Assembly: GCF_037976325.1 (NCBI RefSeq)
Contig: NZ_CP150265.1
Span: forward strand, 1,130,001-1,194,000
From: Paenibacillus sp. FSL K6-3182
GTDB lineage: Bacteria > Bacillota > Bacilli > Paenibacillales > Paenibacillaceae
Direction: 5' to 3'
Length of the DNA stretch: 64,000 nt
The notes under the pieces were generated by a model. The model did no database searches and had not been told where the DNA came from. It worked only from the letters and a program-made list of their open reading frames with translations. The stretch's first letter is position 1. Every line of letters begins with the position of its first letter. This document shows, piece after piece, positions 18,102 to 27,069 of this stretch. The translations under genes were made by a program, and so were the position numbers.

Positions 18102-18869
18102 ATGAACCACATATTGGAGATTACAGACCTGAATAAAACCTATTCAATAAGCAAAGGGCAAGAACAAGCCGTACTGAAAAATATTAATCTGCAGATACAC
18201 GAGGGCGAGTTCGTTGCCGTCATGGGGGCGTCAGGCTCGGGAAAGTCGACCTTGCTCTACACAATTAGCGGCATGGATCGGATGACTTCCGGACAAGTCT
18301 TGTTTGATGGGCAAAATATTTCCTCCCTTTCAGAGAAGGAATTGGATCAGCTGCGCCAGAACAAAATGGGATTTATTTTTCAGCAGATCCATCTCCTCAA
18401 AAATCTCAGCATGCTCGATAATATCATTCTCTCCGAATATTTTGCAGCCAAAGAGAGCCGGGACTCCATCCGCCTGCGAGCGGAGGAGCTGATGAAGAAA
18501 ACGGGAATCGCTGCGCTCGCAGATCGCGATATAACGCAGGCTTCCGGCGGACAGCTCCAACGGGTGAGTATTTGCCGGGCGCTCATGAACCAGCCGAAGA
18601 TCATTCTCGGAGATGAGCCGACGGGAGCACTAAACTCCAAAGCGACGTCTGACATCATGGAGCTGCTTGGCAGCATCAACCAATCCGGAACCACCATCCT
18701 GCTGGTCACGCACGACGTCAAGGTCGCTGCCAAAACCGAGCGCGTCCTGTTGATGGAGGATGGAGAGATTGTTGGCGAGCAGTATTTAGGGAAATATCGT
18801 TTTGATAGCGACGATGTTAAGGGGCGGGAGGAAAAGCTTTCTGCTTGGCTCTTAAAGATGGGGATTTAA
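18102..18869 (+). CDS. ABC transporter ATP-binding protein (MacB/LolD family)
   Basis: A 255-residue ATPase with Walker A GASGSGKST, Q-loop FIFQQIHLLKNL, signature ASGGQLQRVSICRAL, Walker B IILGDEPTGAL and the H-loop VTHD. The D-loop reads GALN where most have SALD, a substitution seen in some Bacillota exporter ATPases. It works with the FtsX-type permease just upstream. A decayed peptidase fragment begins right after its stop. Confidence 0.9.
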   Translation: MNHILEITDLNKTYSISKGQEQAVLKNINLQIHEGEFVAVMGASGSGKSTLLYTISGMDRMTSGQVLFDGQNISSLSEKELDQLRQNKMGFIFQQIHLLKNLSMLDNIILSEYFAAKESRDSIRLRAEELMKKTGIAALADRDITQASGGQLQRVSICRALMNQPKIILGDEPTGALNSKATSDIMELLGSINQSGTTILLVTHDVKVAAKTERVLLMEDGEIVGEQYLGKYRFDSDDVKGREEKLSAWLLKMGI

Positions 18870-18875
18870 TGGGGG

Positions 18876-19051
18876 AGTCTGGTGCGATGGCTCCTAATGA
18901 GGTGATCGACTATATAATCATCCTTGAGTTTTGCCGTCTTACCCATATAAATCATGACCGTTCTTTTTGGCGACGCGTAGGAAGCATCATTCCGGATTAC
19001 AAAGAAAATGAGGAGTATCTAGCAAGGCATGGTCAGGCGCTGGCTTTGTAG
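18876..19051 (+). pseudogene. C-terminal remnant of a YgjP-like zinc metallopeptidase
   Basis: About 55 codons closely match the end of the intact gene at 39170-39823 (AMAPNEVIDY, HINHDRSFWRRVGSIIPDYK, ARHGQALAL). The catalytic HELCH of the intact copy is changed to LEFCR here, so both zinc-binding histidines and the glutamate context are lost, and the first three quarters of the gene are missing. It is a non-functional duplicate. Confidence 0.85.
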
Positions 19052-19190
19052 AAGCTAGAGCTGTGCGGAAAGGTTGGACGATCAGGCTGGAAACTGGTAT
19101 ACTTGCCGGGATTACTCCTATTAAAGCGATTACAATTTCTAGTTTTAGCGGGAGCTGATCTACTATGGGCGTCGTCAGGAGTGGTACTAA

Positions 19191-19379
19191 ATGAAGAAAT
19201 ATAATTTTATTCGTCCGTTAATGCTGATTGTCATAGCACTGCTTGTAAAAAGCCTTATTACGAATCTTTGTATGGTATTTGGGGTGGAACAGGGACCGGC
19301 AGAAAATGTTGGTTTCATTAGCATGCTTGTCGCAGCATTCATCATTTATTCGAGAATGGCCCAGAAGCGCCGCAAATAA
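19191..19379 (+). CDS. Small two-helix membrane protein
   Basis: A 62-residue protein with two hydrophobic segments (MLIVIALLVKSLITNLCMVF and VGFISMLVAAFIIYS) and a basic tail MAQKRRK. AGGAGTGG at 19176-19183 is a good ribosome-binding site. No family recognised. It is 24 bp upstream of the DUF1801 gene and may be co-transcribed with it. Confidence 0.6.
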   Translation: MKKYNFIRPLMLIVIALLVKSLITNLCMVFGVEQGPAENVGFISMLVAAFIIYSRMAQKRRK

Positions 19380-19403
19380 CTATAAGGTCCGAAAGGAGCA
19401 GCC

Positions 19404-19796
19404 ATGGACGGCAATAAAATCACATTTGAGACAATCGATCAGTATATCTCCAATTACCCTCCTGAGATTCAGGACATCTTGGAGAAGATAAGAGGCGTGG
19501 TTAAAGTGGCTGCACCAGAAGCGACAGAAAAAATCAGCTATCAAATGCCGACCTTCGTGCTCCATGGGAACCTTGTTCATTTTGCTGCTTACAAAAATCA
19601 TATCGGCTTATATCCGGCTCCAAGCGGAATTGAGGCCTTTAAACAGCAATTATCCCCGTATAAAGGGGCAAAAGGGTCGATTCGTTTCCCTTTAGACGAG
19701 CCTATACCTTACGAATTAATTGGTGAGATCGTAAAATACAGAGTAGCTGAGAATATTGAAAAAGCCGCGAACAAGAAAGTGAAAAAAAAGAAATAG
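19404..19796 (+). CDS. DUF1801 (YdhG-like) family protein
   Basis: A 130-residue protein of the DUF1801/YdhG fold: FETIDQYISNYPPEIQDILE, ISYQMPTFVLHGNLVHFAAY, KNHIGLYPAPSGIEAF, SPYKGAKGSIRFPLDEPIPY. Members are sometimes called iron chaperones by likeness to frataxin, though the function is not settled. The lysine-rich end NKKVKKKK is notable because a second copy of just this end lies at 27070-27123. GAAAGGAG precedes the ATG. Confidence 0.85.
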   Translation: MDGNKITFETIDQYISNYPPEIQDILEKIRGVVKVAAPEATEKISYQMPTFVLHGNLVHFAAYKNHIGLYPAPSGIEAFKQQLSPYKGAKGSIRFPLDEPIPYELIGEIVKYRVAENIEKAANKKVKKKK

Positions 19797-19842
19797 GGAG
19801 TTTAGATGCTGCGGTTCCTCTGCCGCATCTAAACTCCCTATT
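19792..19842. terminator. Long convergent hairpin overlapping the DUF1801 stop codon
   Basis: An 18-bp perfect stem (AATAGGGAGTTTAGATGC and its complement) plus a few inner pairs; the TAG stop is inside the left arm. It sits between two convergent genes. T tracts are poor on both sides, so it may act as an mRNA end-protecting structure as much as a terminator. Confidence 0.65.
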
Positions 19843-19949
19843 CCGTTCTTCTAAAGCTTTGGGTAGAAGCAACCGGAATGCCGTTCCTTGAGGGGAGCTT
19901 TCCTCCAAGGCAAGCTTCTTCACACCACCATCAATCAAATCCACAATAA

Positions 19950-22900
19950 TCATGAAATAGGATGACGTGTGTTCTTACCAATTAATTTTAGTTCCTTAGC
20001 TTGGGTTACTGCGTTTATGCGCCGGTTGACCTTTAATTTAGCAAATATATTTTTTACATGCACCTTCACCGTACCTGTGGCAATAATGAGATGATCGCCA
20101 ATTTCCTTATTGGATAATCCTGCGGCTAATAAGGCTAGAACCTCCAGCTCACGATCCGTCAGAGGTTCCTCCATACCACCCGGCAGTGGCTGGTCTTCCT
20201 CCAAATCCGATTCTATATAGGATTGGTCTGACGAGCTTTGCAGCACGCACATGAAGATTCCATGTGACGCCATAGCGAGAAGAATAGCAATGCGCTCGTA
20301 GGGGAATACACCGCTTGCAAGCTTGTTTTCAAGGTAAAGAACACCCAGCATAGTGCCATGAACAGTTACGGGGATACACAGGGCTGATTCAGGTTGGTGC
20401 TTTGCCATATACGGGTTATGAATTAGCCAACTCTCTTCTCCTCCGTTATAATGGACCTTCTCTTGTGTACGAAAAACATATCGGATGATCCCTTCCGGCA
20501 AGATGGAACTATCATATAATTCTAAAGGAGGCGTATAAGCTTTTGCCTCTGAATCCGCATATACTTGCACATATAAAGCATCATTGCTGCCCGTTAGCAG
20601 AGCGCCCTTACTTGCACCTGCATACTTCATAATGGTATTCATGATTTCAGCAAGCACAGTATCCATGTCCATCTGATTCGTTATCGCCTGAGTTGTTTTA
20701 AGGATTGCCGCGAGATCAATGCTGTCCACGGAATGAAGCTCGTTCCGAGAACCTGATGTTCCTGCTGCCTGCTCTGTATCACTTCGTCCTGCTGTAGGTG
20801 GGATTACATACGTTTGATCCGCATCCTCATGCCGCTGCCAGTGCAGCATGAGCTCCTCCAGTTGCATTACTTTCACGGACACTTCCCATCGCTTGTAGCC
20901 ATCGATAGCTAATTGCAAATAAAATAAAGCCGTTTTTCTCTTATCATGTCTCAAATAGTAGTTAGCCGCAAGTTCGCTTGCAAGACTTGTCACCTGTAAA
21001 TCGTCTTGCTCCCTAGCCTCGCGTATAGCCTTGTCATACAGCTCCTCAGCCATCGCGAAATCGCTGGAGGCATGAGCAAATTCAGCTTGAAGGAGATACT
21101 GCCTAGACTGATAATTAGTAGGGCTCCATGCCGCCCATTTTCTGAAACGACTCAGATTGCGAATGATGTTTTTCTTCTTATATGACCCATTACGCGACTG
21201 TGTATATTTGGCGAATGTGGCGAGTGATTCATAAAATAGGCATTCTGGCAAATGAGGCAAATGAGTGGCATATGCCTCATAAGACTTCGCTTGCTGAGCC
21301 CAGCGGATAGCTTCCTCATGGCTGCCCAGTATATAGCATAGCTGAGTTTTATATGTGCTATATTGAAATAAGGTTGTGGCCGAAGTCTCCTCTTTGCGGA
21401 TCCGATTTAAAAACTCCTCTTCTTCAAAGCCAGCACCACTGAACGAGTCCGGTGCATCCGTCCCACCCTGGAGAGCGAGAATAACTTGCTGATACAGATA
21501 GAAATTTTGTCTCACGAATTCATCATTCGTTGTATCAAGGACCGCCATATAGTCCGCTATTGCTCTGGCTAATTCACTTAATGGCGCTCTAGTGTACAAG
21601 GAGTTGATATGTGCGCCAATGGCATAGCTAGCAAACACATAGTCCCCCGAGTCCATTCCGAAACGCAGCGCCTTTGCCAAGTAAGCGTCTCCTTCGCGGG
21701 CATTTCCGGCAAATTGGCAGAGTACCCCGCCGAATATGGTATAGGTGTTGCTTTTTATTGAAGTGATATTGTAACGCTCGGAAAGCTCCACGCCTACCTT
21801 GCAAATGGCGTAGCCCTTATCAGACTTGCCTAACGCATTCCCCAAAATCATGCCATATGCGGAATAGACTGCTGCCGAAGCAGGGGTATTTCCGTATTTA
21901 AGCGATAGTTGAATGGCTCTGCACATCAGCAGAAAATAGACCTTTTTGTTGGTGAAGAAGGTAGAGGGGGTAATCGCAAAAATCAAATTCATTGCGGCAA
22001 TTCGATCTTTATCCGACATTTCCTCCAAATGAGCGAGTCTGTCATACTGATTGCGCAGTAACGCCTCGATTCGCAGTCCTTCCATTAGAAGCATGAAGCT
22101 TCCCGGATTGGGTGAAATAAGTATTTGATGCTCCTTCAGGCTTTCAAGACCAAGAGCAGTGCCTTCCAAATATTTACCTTGATTAATGTACTGCATAATT
22201 CGGATCATTTGCACCCTGCTCCGCTCAACTGGATTGCGTGCACGACCAAGCAAGAAATCGATTTCCTGATCTGACTTCATATGATTGCCACATAAATATT
22301 CACATTCTGCTTTTTGGGCATGCAATTCGAAGATGAGCTCGAATTCATAGTCCCAATCTTCCGCTGGCAGCAGTCCCACCCCTTTTCCGAAATACCCTAA
22401 GGCAATATCGAAGGCAGAAGAGGCTTTGGCGCGGTGTCCCGCATCCAGATTCAGCTTTACGAGCTGAAGCAGCTGCTGCCTGTCCGTTATTCGTTTCGAG
22501 CCTCTATTCAGATGGTTGACAATAGCAAATGAATTCTCTCCATACTCGGCGTTTTTACCGTTCATGCATCTGCCTATTTGGATATGAAAAGCCTGTTTCG
22601 TCTCATTATCCATCTGACTGTATATTAGCTTCTGAATGTTATCATGGGCAAAACGATACTTATCTGATTCATATGGCAAAATCATCCCTTCAGCTTCAAT
22701 CGCGGACCATTCTGCAACGATATCTTCAATGTTCCGATTTGTAACGCTAGAGATCAAATCGGGATGAAATATGCTTCCTACACAGGCTGCAACCTTGAGC
22801 ATCTCCTGCGCATTACTCGAAAGACGATGCCATTTGTGCGCCATCAAATCATGAATCGCATAGCTGGGTTCCTGCTCGATAATCTGTCCCAAATTCCATT

Positions 22901-24428
22901 GCCAGCATCGTTTCTCGTGGTTGTAAAGCAGAATGCTGTCGTCCTGCAAGCGAAGCAATATTTGTTTGAAGTGAAACGGATTACCGCCTGATTGATGGTA
23001 CAGCAATTCCGTCAAAGACAAGGCAGTGCCGGCTTCGCTATTCAGCGTCTCCATAACGATACAGTTCATTTGCGTAAGGCTCATTGGAGATAAATGAATA
23101 TGACGGACAAGCGCGTGATCGGAAACGCTGCCGTCCGCTTCATACCCTGGCAGCTTGCTTCGGTCTGTTTCGGTATGGCGATAAGCGCATACAAACAGCA
23201 GATATTGGCTTTCCGGATCGTTTAAGAGTGCGTGAATTAACTGTAGAGATGAAGAATTCGCCCATTGCAAATCATCGATAAACAGGACGAGAGGATGTTC
23301 TTTAGAAGCTAGTGATTGTACAAATTTGCGAAAAACATAAATGAACCGTTTCTTCGACTCGTTGGCCGGAAGCTCCTCCGAAGCAGGCGAGTCTCCTAGT
23401 ATCAGCCCAGCTTCAGGAATTATTGCTGTAATAACATGGGCATTTGAGCCCAAAGCTTCTCGCAGCTTTCGTCTCCAAAGCTGAGACTGCTCCTTTCGTC
23501 CCCCTAGCAAATGACGCATTAATCCGCGAAATGCCTGAATAATGGGATGATATGGGCTTTCTTTCGATATTTGCTCGAATTTTCCTGTAATATAGAAAAA
23601 ATCTCTTGAATGCTGCTGTTTACGGAACATCTCTTCCATCAAGCTTGTTTTGCCGATTCCTGCTTCACCAGAGATGTAAACCATTTCTGTTGATCCGAAG
23701 CAAGCGGAATAAAAGGCTTGTGTAAGCATTGAAATTTCATTTTCTCTGCCGTGAAAACCCGGTTCCATGAGGAACGTATCGTTAGAACGTCCTATGTTAT
23801 CCAAATCAGCAATTAGAAAACCGGTATTTTGGTAACGATTATCCGGATTTTTTTCCAATAGCTTCATAACAATAGCGGCTAGACCGTCGGGTAAATCTAT
23901 TCTTTGATTCAATAGCGGCGGGGGGCTTTGCGCCAAATGCATATATACCCATTCGAGTGGATCGTCGGCTAGAAATGGCAGATGGTCAACCAGCATTTCG
24001 TAGAAAATAATGCCTAATGAATAGAGATCGCTACGCTCATCTACGGTTCGTAACATTCTGCCGGTATGCTCAGGCGAGCAATAGGGCAGGCCTGATTCAA
24101 TAATGCCGTAGAGGGGACGGACATAGCCATCCTTCGAACGATGTACCGCACAACCTGAATCGGTTAAATATGCCTCGTTTACATTCGAAAGAACACCAAT
24201 ACGTTCTGGTCGTAAATCTAGATGAATGATCTGTTGCTGATGAAGTTTTCCGACAGAGGCCGCAATTGCCCTGGCAAGGATGAGAAACACATCCGGCTTC
24301 ATGCACGTTTGACTATTCATAAATTCCCTAAGTGTCACACCTGTTTCATGGTTTAACGTCAAATCAGAGGAAAGCCTGCCAAGCTCTGATTTGACGGGGT
24401 CATTCTCCATAGAATTTTTCACTGTCAT
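19950..24428 (-). CDS. Giant regulator: truncated kinase-like domain, AAA ATPase, TPR-like, GAF and LuxR HTH
   Basis: A 1492-residue cytoplasmic protein. Residues about 30-230 are the C-lobe of a Ser/Thr protein kinase (IIHLDLRPERIGV with catalytic-loop Asp, LTDSGCAV in place of DFG, YCSPEHTGRM, DLYSLGIIFYEML). Around 250-265 is Walker A GEAGIGKTS, with Walker B LVLFIDDLQW near 390. A long helical repeat region follows to about 1180, then a GAF domain (about 1220-1390) and a LuxR-type HTH at the end (LTDRELEVLALLAAGLSNKE). The kinase N-lobe with glycine loop and lysine is missing, and a stop lies five codons upstream of the ATG, so ATP phosphotransfer is doubtful. Related large proteins usually end in a histidine kinase or LuxR domain. 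Targets and signal are unknown; neighbours are monocistronic. Confidence 0.85.
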   Translation of the reverse strand: MTVKNSMENDPVKSELGRLSSDLTLNHETGVTLREFMNSQTCMKPDVFLILARAIAASVGKLHQQQIIHLDLRPERIGVLSNVNEAYLTDSGCAVHRSKDGYVRPLYGIIESGLPYCSPEHTGRMLRTVDERSDLYSLGIIFYEMLVDHLPFLADDPLEWVYMHLAQSPPPLLNQRIDLPDGLAAIVMKLLEKNPDNRYQNTGFLIADLDNIGRSNDTFLMEPGFHGRENEISMLTQAFYSACFGSTEMVYISGEAGIGKTSLMEEMFRKQQHSRDFFYITGKFEQISKESPYHPIIQAFRGLMRHLLGGRKEQSQLWRRKLREALGSNAHVITAIIPEAGLILGDSPASEELPANESKKRFIYVFRKFVQSLASKEHPLVLFIDDLQWANSSSLQLIHALLNDPESQYLLFVCAYRHTETDRSKLPGYEADGSVSDHALVRHIHLSPMSLTQMNCIVMETLNSEAGTALSLTELLYHQSGGNPFHFKQILLRLQDDSILLYNHEKRCWQWNLGQIIEQEPSYAIHDLMAHKWHRLSSNAQEMLKVAACVGSIFHPDLISSVTNRNIEDIVAEWSAIEAEGMILPYESDKYRFAHDNIQKLIYSQMDNETKQAFHIQIGRCMNGKNAEYGENSFAIVNHLNRGSKRITDRQQLLQLVKLNLDAGHRAKASSAFDIALGYFGKGVGLLPAEDWDYEFELIFELHAQKAECEYLCGNHMKSDQEIDFLLGRARNPVERSRVQMIRIMQYINQGKYLEGTALGLESLKEHQILISPNPGSFMLLMEGLRIEALLRNQYDRLAHLEEMSDKDRIAAMNLIFAITPSTFFTNKKVYFLLMCRAIQLSLKYGNTPASAAVYSAYGMILGNALGKSDKGYAICKVGVELSERYNITSIKSNTYTIFGGVLCQFAGNAREGDAYLAKALRFGMDSGDYVFASYAIGAHINSLYTRAPLSELARAIADYMAVLDTTNDEFVRQNFYLYQQVILALQGGTDAPDSFSGAGFEEEEFLNRIRKEETSATTLFQYSTYKTQLCYILGSHEEAIRWAQQAKSYEAYATHLPHLPECLFYESLATFAKYTQSRNGSYKKKNIIRNLSRFRKWAAWSPTNYQSRQYLLQAEFAHASSDFAMAEELYDKAIREAREQDDLQVTSLASELAANYYLRHDKRKTALFYLQLAIDGYKRWEVSVKVMQLEELMLHWQRHEDADQTYVIPPTAGRSDTEQAAGTSGSRNELHSVDSIDLAAILKTTQAITNQMDMDTVLAEIMNTIMKYAGASKGALLTGSNDALYVQVYADSEAKAYTPPLELYDSSILPEGIIRYVFRTQEKVHYNGGEESWLIHNPYMAKHQPESALCIPVTVHGTMLGVLYLENKLASGVFPYERIAILLAMASHGIFMCVLQSSSDQSYIESDLEEDQPLPGGMEEPLTDRELEVLALLAAGLSNKEIGDHLIIATGTVKVHVKNIFAKLKVNRRINAVTQAKELKLIGKNTRHPIS

Positions 24429-24546
24429 TTTCCAACACCTCTAACATTAACTACTAGCGATTATACCCTATTGTAATGGAAGAGCTGATCTTATTACAGA
24501 CAGGAAACGATAAAAAACGATAAAAATTGCGGATGGACATTTCCTG

Positions 24547-24885
24547 CTATTCGCCGAAGACAAGCATAAGTCCGGTACCCACAATAAGGATTAAAGTTGG
24601 AATGAATGTAATCAGATAAGTCCATTTGTAGATTCCTTTTTTATAGATGATCCAGGACAAAACAATTGCACCCAGGACGGTGTAGGGGTAGCTATTTAAA
24701 GCATAGTAGAACACCAATACAAACCATTGCTGCTCAGAGCCTGGCGCATCAAACAGCATGACGGAGAACATGGACAAAAAATACCATACAGGCAGTAAAA
24801 GGATATAGAGAATATGGATGACCAAGTTTACAATGAGGGCCGTTCGTTTACCGCCCGATCGGGCTGTTGTTGACATTGCTAACAT
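24547..24885 (-). CDS. Small membrane protein with three helices
   Basis: A 112-residue protein with three hydrophobic segments (LVIHILYILLLPVWYFLSMF, VLVFYYALNSYPYTVLGAIV and LITFIPTLILIVGTGLML). AAAGGGG lies seven bases before the ATG. Not recognised. It is upstream of, and on the same strand as, the large LuxR regulator, 118 bp away, and could be co-transcribed with it. Confidence 0.6.
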   Translation of the reverse strand: MLAMSTTARSGGKRTALIVNLVIHILYILLLPVWYFLSMFSVMLFDAPGSEQQWFVLVFYYALNSYPYTVLGAIVLSWIIYKKGIYKWTYLITFIPTLILIVGTGLMLVFGE

Positions 24886-25017
24886 TTTAATCCCCTTTCA
24901 TACTGGTTCACTCATTCCCAAGGAAAATCTATCGATATCATAAAACCCCATAGTGGAAAACGCCATACCTCTAAAGAGGTAGTATGTACTGTCGTGCGCA
25001 TAATGCTTTTAATGAAG

Positions 25018-25035
25018 ATACTCCTTTATAGGTAT
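25018..25035. repeat. ATAC...AGGTAT site, one of three similar sites
   Basis: ATACTCCTTTATAGGTAT closely matches ATACCTCTTTATAGGTAT at 25576-25593, and 24965-24985 has a related palindrome (ATACCTCTAAAGAGGTAGTAT). They surround the small membrane-protein genes. They may be operators or leftovers of a short duplicated coding segment (see findings). Confidence 0.45.
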
Positions 25036-25122
25036 AGAGAAATTGAAAAACTTATTCTATTTTATAAACACAACGAATTGAACTGTATAGAACCAATTTA
25101 GAGAGGTTGAGGTGGATAAGAG

Positions 25123-25302
25123 ATGTTTGATGCCTTCATTGCTTTTATTAGCATTATTCTTTTTGGTGTTGTTATTTTCGTTAAGATATGGTGGGACGGC
25201 GAAGGTACGAGCTTTAAATTTACAAAGTGGTATTTCGGTATTTTTTTCATAGCGGCGCTGATTGTGGGGGGATGTACGTATGTGGGAGTTATAAAATTTT
25301 AG
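25123..25302 (+). CDS. 59-residue membrane protein
   Basis: Two hydrophobic segments (FDAFIAFISIILFGVVIFVK and YFGIFFIAALIVGGCTYVGV) separated by WWDGEGTSFKFTKW. GAGGTTGAGGTGG at 25103-25115 is a good ribosome-binding region. Not recognised; composition and Shine-Dalgarno support a real small gene. Confidence 0.55.
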   Translation: MFDAFIAFISIILFGVVIFVKIWWDGEGTSFKFTKWYFGIFFIAALIVGGCTYVGVIKF

Positions 25303-25357
25303 GGCATAAAAGCTAAGAGCAGAGGATGAGGTTGAAAGGTTTAAAGGGAAGCAAACG

Positions 25358-25615
25358 ATGGATTGCCATGATTCTTATACTATGAACCGCAGAATGATCG
25401 TACATGGCGTAGAAGGAAGCCTGTTCGTTCCTCTTGCCGAAACCGCAGCGCTCCTTTATTGGATGCTGCTAAAGGCGGAGATAAGGACATTCCAATATGG
25501 GAGAAAGGTGCGGGGGGATGTACCAATGATGGCAATTCAAATGAGCAACAATGCCTCGAAAGTAGAGGAAGGAAGATACCTCTTTATAGGTATAGATGAG
25601 CAAAATAAATTGTAG
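25358..25615 (+). CDS. Hypothetical protein, 85 residues
   Basis: An open frame with a modest ribosome-binding site (AAAGGG about 12 bases upstream). It contains MNRRMIVHGVEGSLFVPLAE and ends EEGRYLFIGIDEQNKL. No family recognised. The end repeats sequence found at 25018-25035. It could be a real gene or a decayed one. Confidence 0.35.
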   Translation: MDCHDSYTMNRRMIVHGVEGSLFVPLAETAALLYWMLLKAEIRTFQYGRKVRGDVPMMAIQMSNNASKVEEGRYLFIGIDEQNKL

Positions 25616-25691
25616 TATTATGACGAAATATGGGATTGCAAAGACAATTCTCTTGAGCATCTCATGTCGAAGGAAAGGGGGTGACTTGCAT

Positions 25692-25802
25692 ATGTTTCCA
25701 GTAAGAACTGGCCTCAGTAACAAAGGCGGCAGAGAGCCTCTGCAAATTGTAATTAATCTGCTAACCAGCAACGAGCAATTGAGAACAGCTTCCGCGAAGT
25801 AA
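25692..25802 (+). CDS. Possible 36-residue peptide
   Basis: Starts MFPVRTGLSNKGGREPLQIV. The main support is an unusually strong Shine-Dalgarno (GGAAAGGGGGTGA at 25672-25684) eight bases before the ATG, plus a terminator 16 bp after the stop. Function unknown. Confidence 0.45.
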   Translation: MFPVRTGLSNKGGREPLQIVINLLTSNEQLRTASAK

Positions 25803-25817
25803 GTCTCAGATTAGGTC

Positions 25818-25862
25818 AAAAGCTGCACCCGGGTCTTTGGACTTTCGGGGGCAGCTTTTTCT
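25818..25862 (+). terminator. Rho-independent terminator
   Basis: AAAAGCTGC / GCAGCTTTT arms with an internal C/G-rich loop, ending in a T run. It closes the run of small genes at 25.1-25.8 kb. Confidence 0.75.
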
Positions 25863-25935
25863 AGTGGACGCTATTCTCATAGATACTGTAAGGGAAGAAC
25901 AGATTAAAAGCATATAAGGAGTTGGAATAAGTCGT

Positions 25936-26466
25936 ATGTGCTATTACTTCCAGGTCTGTAGTACAGAGAGCTATCAGGATAAATATCTTGTGTTTTTGCT
26001 GGAGCACTACAAGGAATTGAAGCTTCCATATTCTTATCCGATCTCGTTGAGTTTTCTGGCAAGCTCGGTTCTGATGAAAAAAGAAGCTTTTTTATGTTTT
26101 AACGAAGAAGATGAAATCATTGGGGCGTTCGGCTATATTTGCGGAACCGCGGAGAATCAATATGAGGATACGCATGTAGCGCAAATTCAGATTGTCTTCA
26201 TTGTTGATGCGTATCGTCGAAGTCGACTCTTTTTGGAAAGCCTACAATTTCTAACACAGTATATCGCACAGTTGTCTGAGCCGATCACTGATTTCCGATT
26301 CTGGGTACCGGTCGATCTTAGGCTGCATAAGCTGCTGTCCAAGATTGCGGAGAGAAAGAATACCTGGGAGACCGTACAAGGCGTGATTGATGAATACCAT
26401 GCTAGATTCAGTGAATGGCAGGCATACGTGTTGAAGTTCCGACAGGAGGTTTATTTTCCTTCCTAA
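25936..26466 (+). CDS. GNAT-like protein, first of a tandem pair
   Basis: A 176-residue protein with a GNAT-like pattern: a beta-hairpin region (KEAFLCFNEEDEIIGAFGYI) followed by a core strand and helix (QIQIVFIVDAYRRSRLFLES). The residues after the core strand replace the usual Q/RxxGxG/A acetyl-CoA loop with YRRSRLF, so acetyltransferase activity is uncertain. The next gene is a paralog of the same length and layout. AAGGAGTTGG about 12 bases upstream supports the ATG. Confidence 0.6.
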   Translation: MCYYFQVCSTESYQDKYLVFLLEHYKELKLPYSYPISLSFLASSVLMKKEAFLCFNEEDEIIGAFGYICGTAENQYEDTHVAQIQIVFIVDAYRRSRLFLESLQFLTQYIAQLSEPITDFRFWVPVDLRLHKLLSKIAERKNTWETVQGVIDEYHARFSEWQAYVLKFRQEVYFPS

Positions 26467-26532
26467 GGCATGCTCTCTTGCGATTTATGTGACGACTCTA
26501 CTCATATGAACGGTTAGGAGGTACAGTAACCC

Positions 26533-27060
26533 ATGTTTGCCCATTATAGGAAGTGTCAAAGTGATGAGGATTATGCACAGTTTACGCTATATTTTATACG
26601 CAACCGCAAGGAATTCAGCCGCCAATTCTCATTGGGCGACGCGCTTTTTCACGTATTGGAATCGATTCATGACTCTGAAATTCTGCTAATCTTCGATAAG
26701 AATGAGCAGCTCATAGGCTGGGGGCATTATCGCTATGTCAATGCAAAATATGAATACGATCCCGAAGGGGATATCGTCTTTATCAATTCTGTAATTGTAC
26801 TGCCATCCTATCGCAGCAGCAGCCTCTTTTCTCAAGGATTCCGCTATATGTTGAATCAAATAGCTGCAGAAAACTCTAGCGTAAAGTTTGTTCAATTTCA
26901 TGCTCAGATTGATAACGCATATCTAAATCGCCTTTATTCCAAGTTTTCCAGTGTAATTAGACAGCGAGAGGGCTACTATGGTATGGAAAATGTTTATTCC
27001 GTCGACTTCGGGCAGCTGCACGATTATTTGAGTGCGAAGCAATCCAGAACATATCGTTAG
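26533..27060 (+). CDS. GNAT-like protein, second of a tandem pair
   Basis: A 175-residue paralog of the preceding gene: EILLIFDKNEQLIGWGHYRY and FINSVIVLPSYRSSSLFSQG correspond to the same two segments. Here too the acetyl-CoA loop is YRSSSLFS rather than RGxGxG. AGGAGG at 26516-26521 precedes the ATG. The pair probably arose by duplication; a decayed gene end follows immediately. Confidence 0.6.
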   Translation: MFAHYRKCQSDEDYAQFTLYFIRNRKEFSRQFSLGDALFHVLESIHDSEILLIFDKNEQLIGWGHYRYVNAKYEYDPEGDIVFINSVIVLPSYRSSSLFSQGFRYMLNQIAAENSSVKFVQFHAQIDNAYLNRLYSKFSSVIRQREGYYGMENVYSVDFGQLHDYLSAKQSRTYR

Positions 27061-27069
27061 TCTGTTGTT

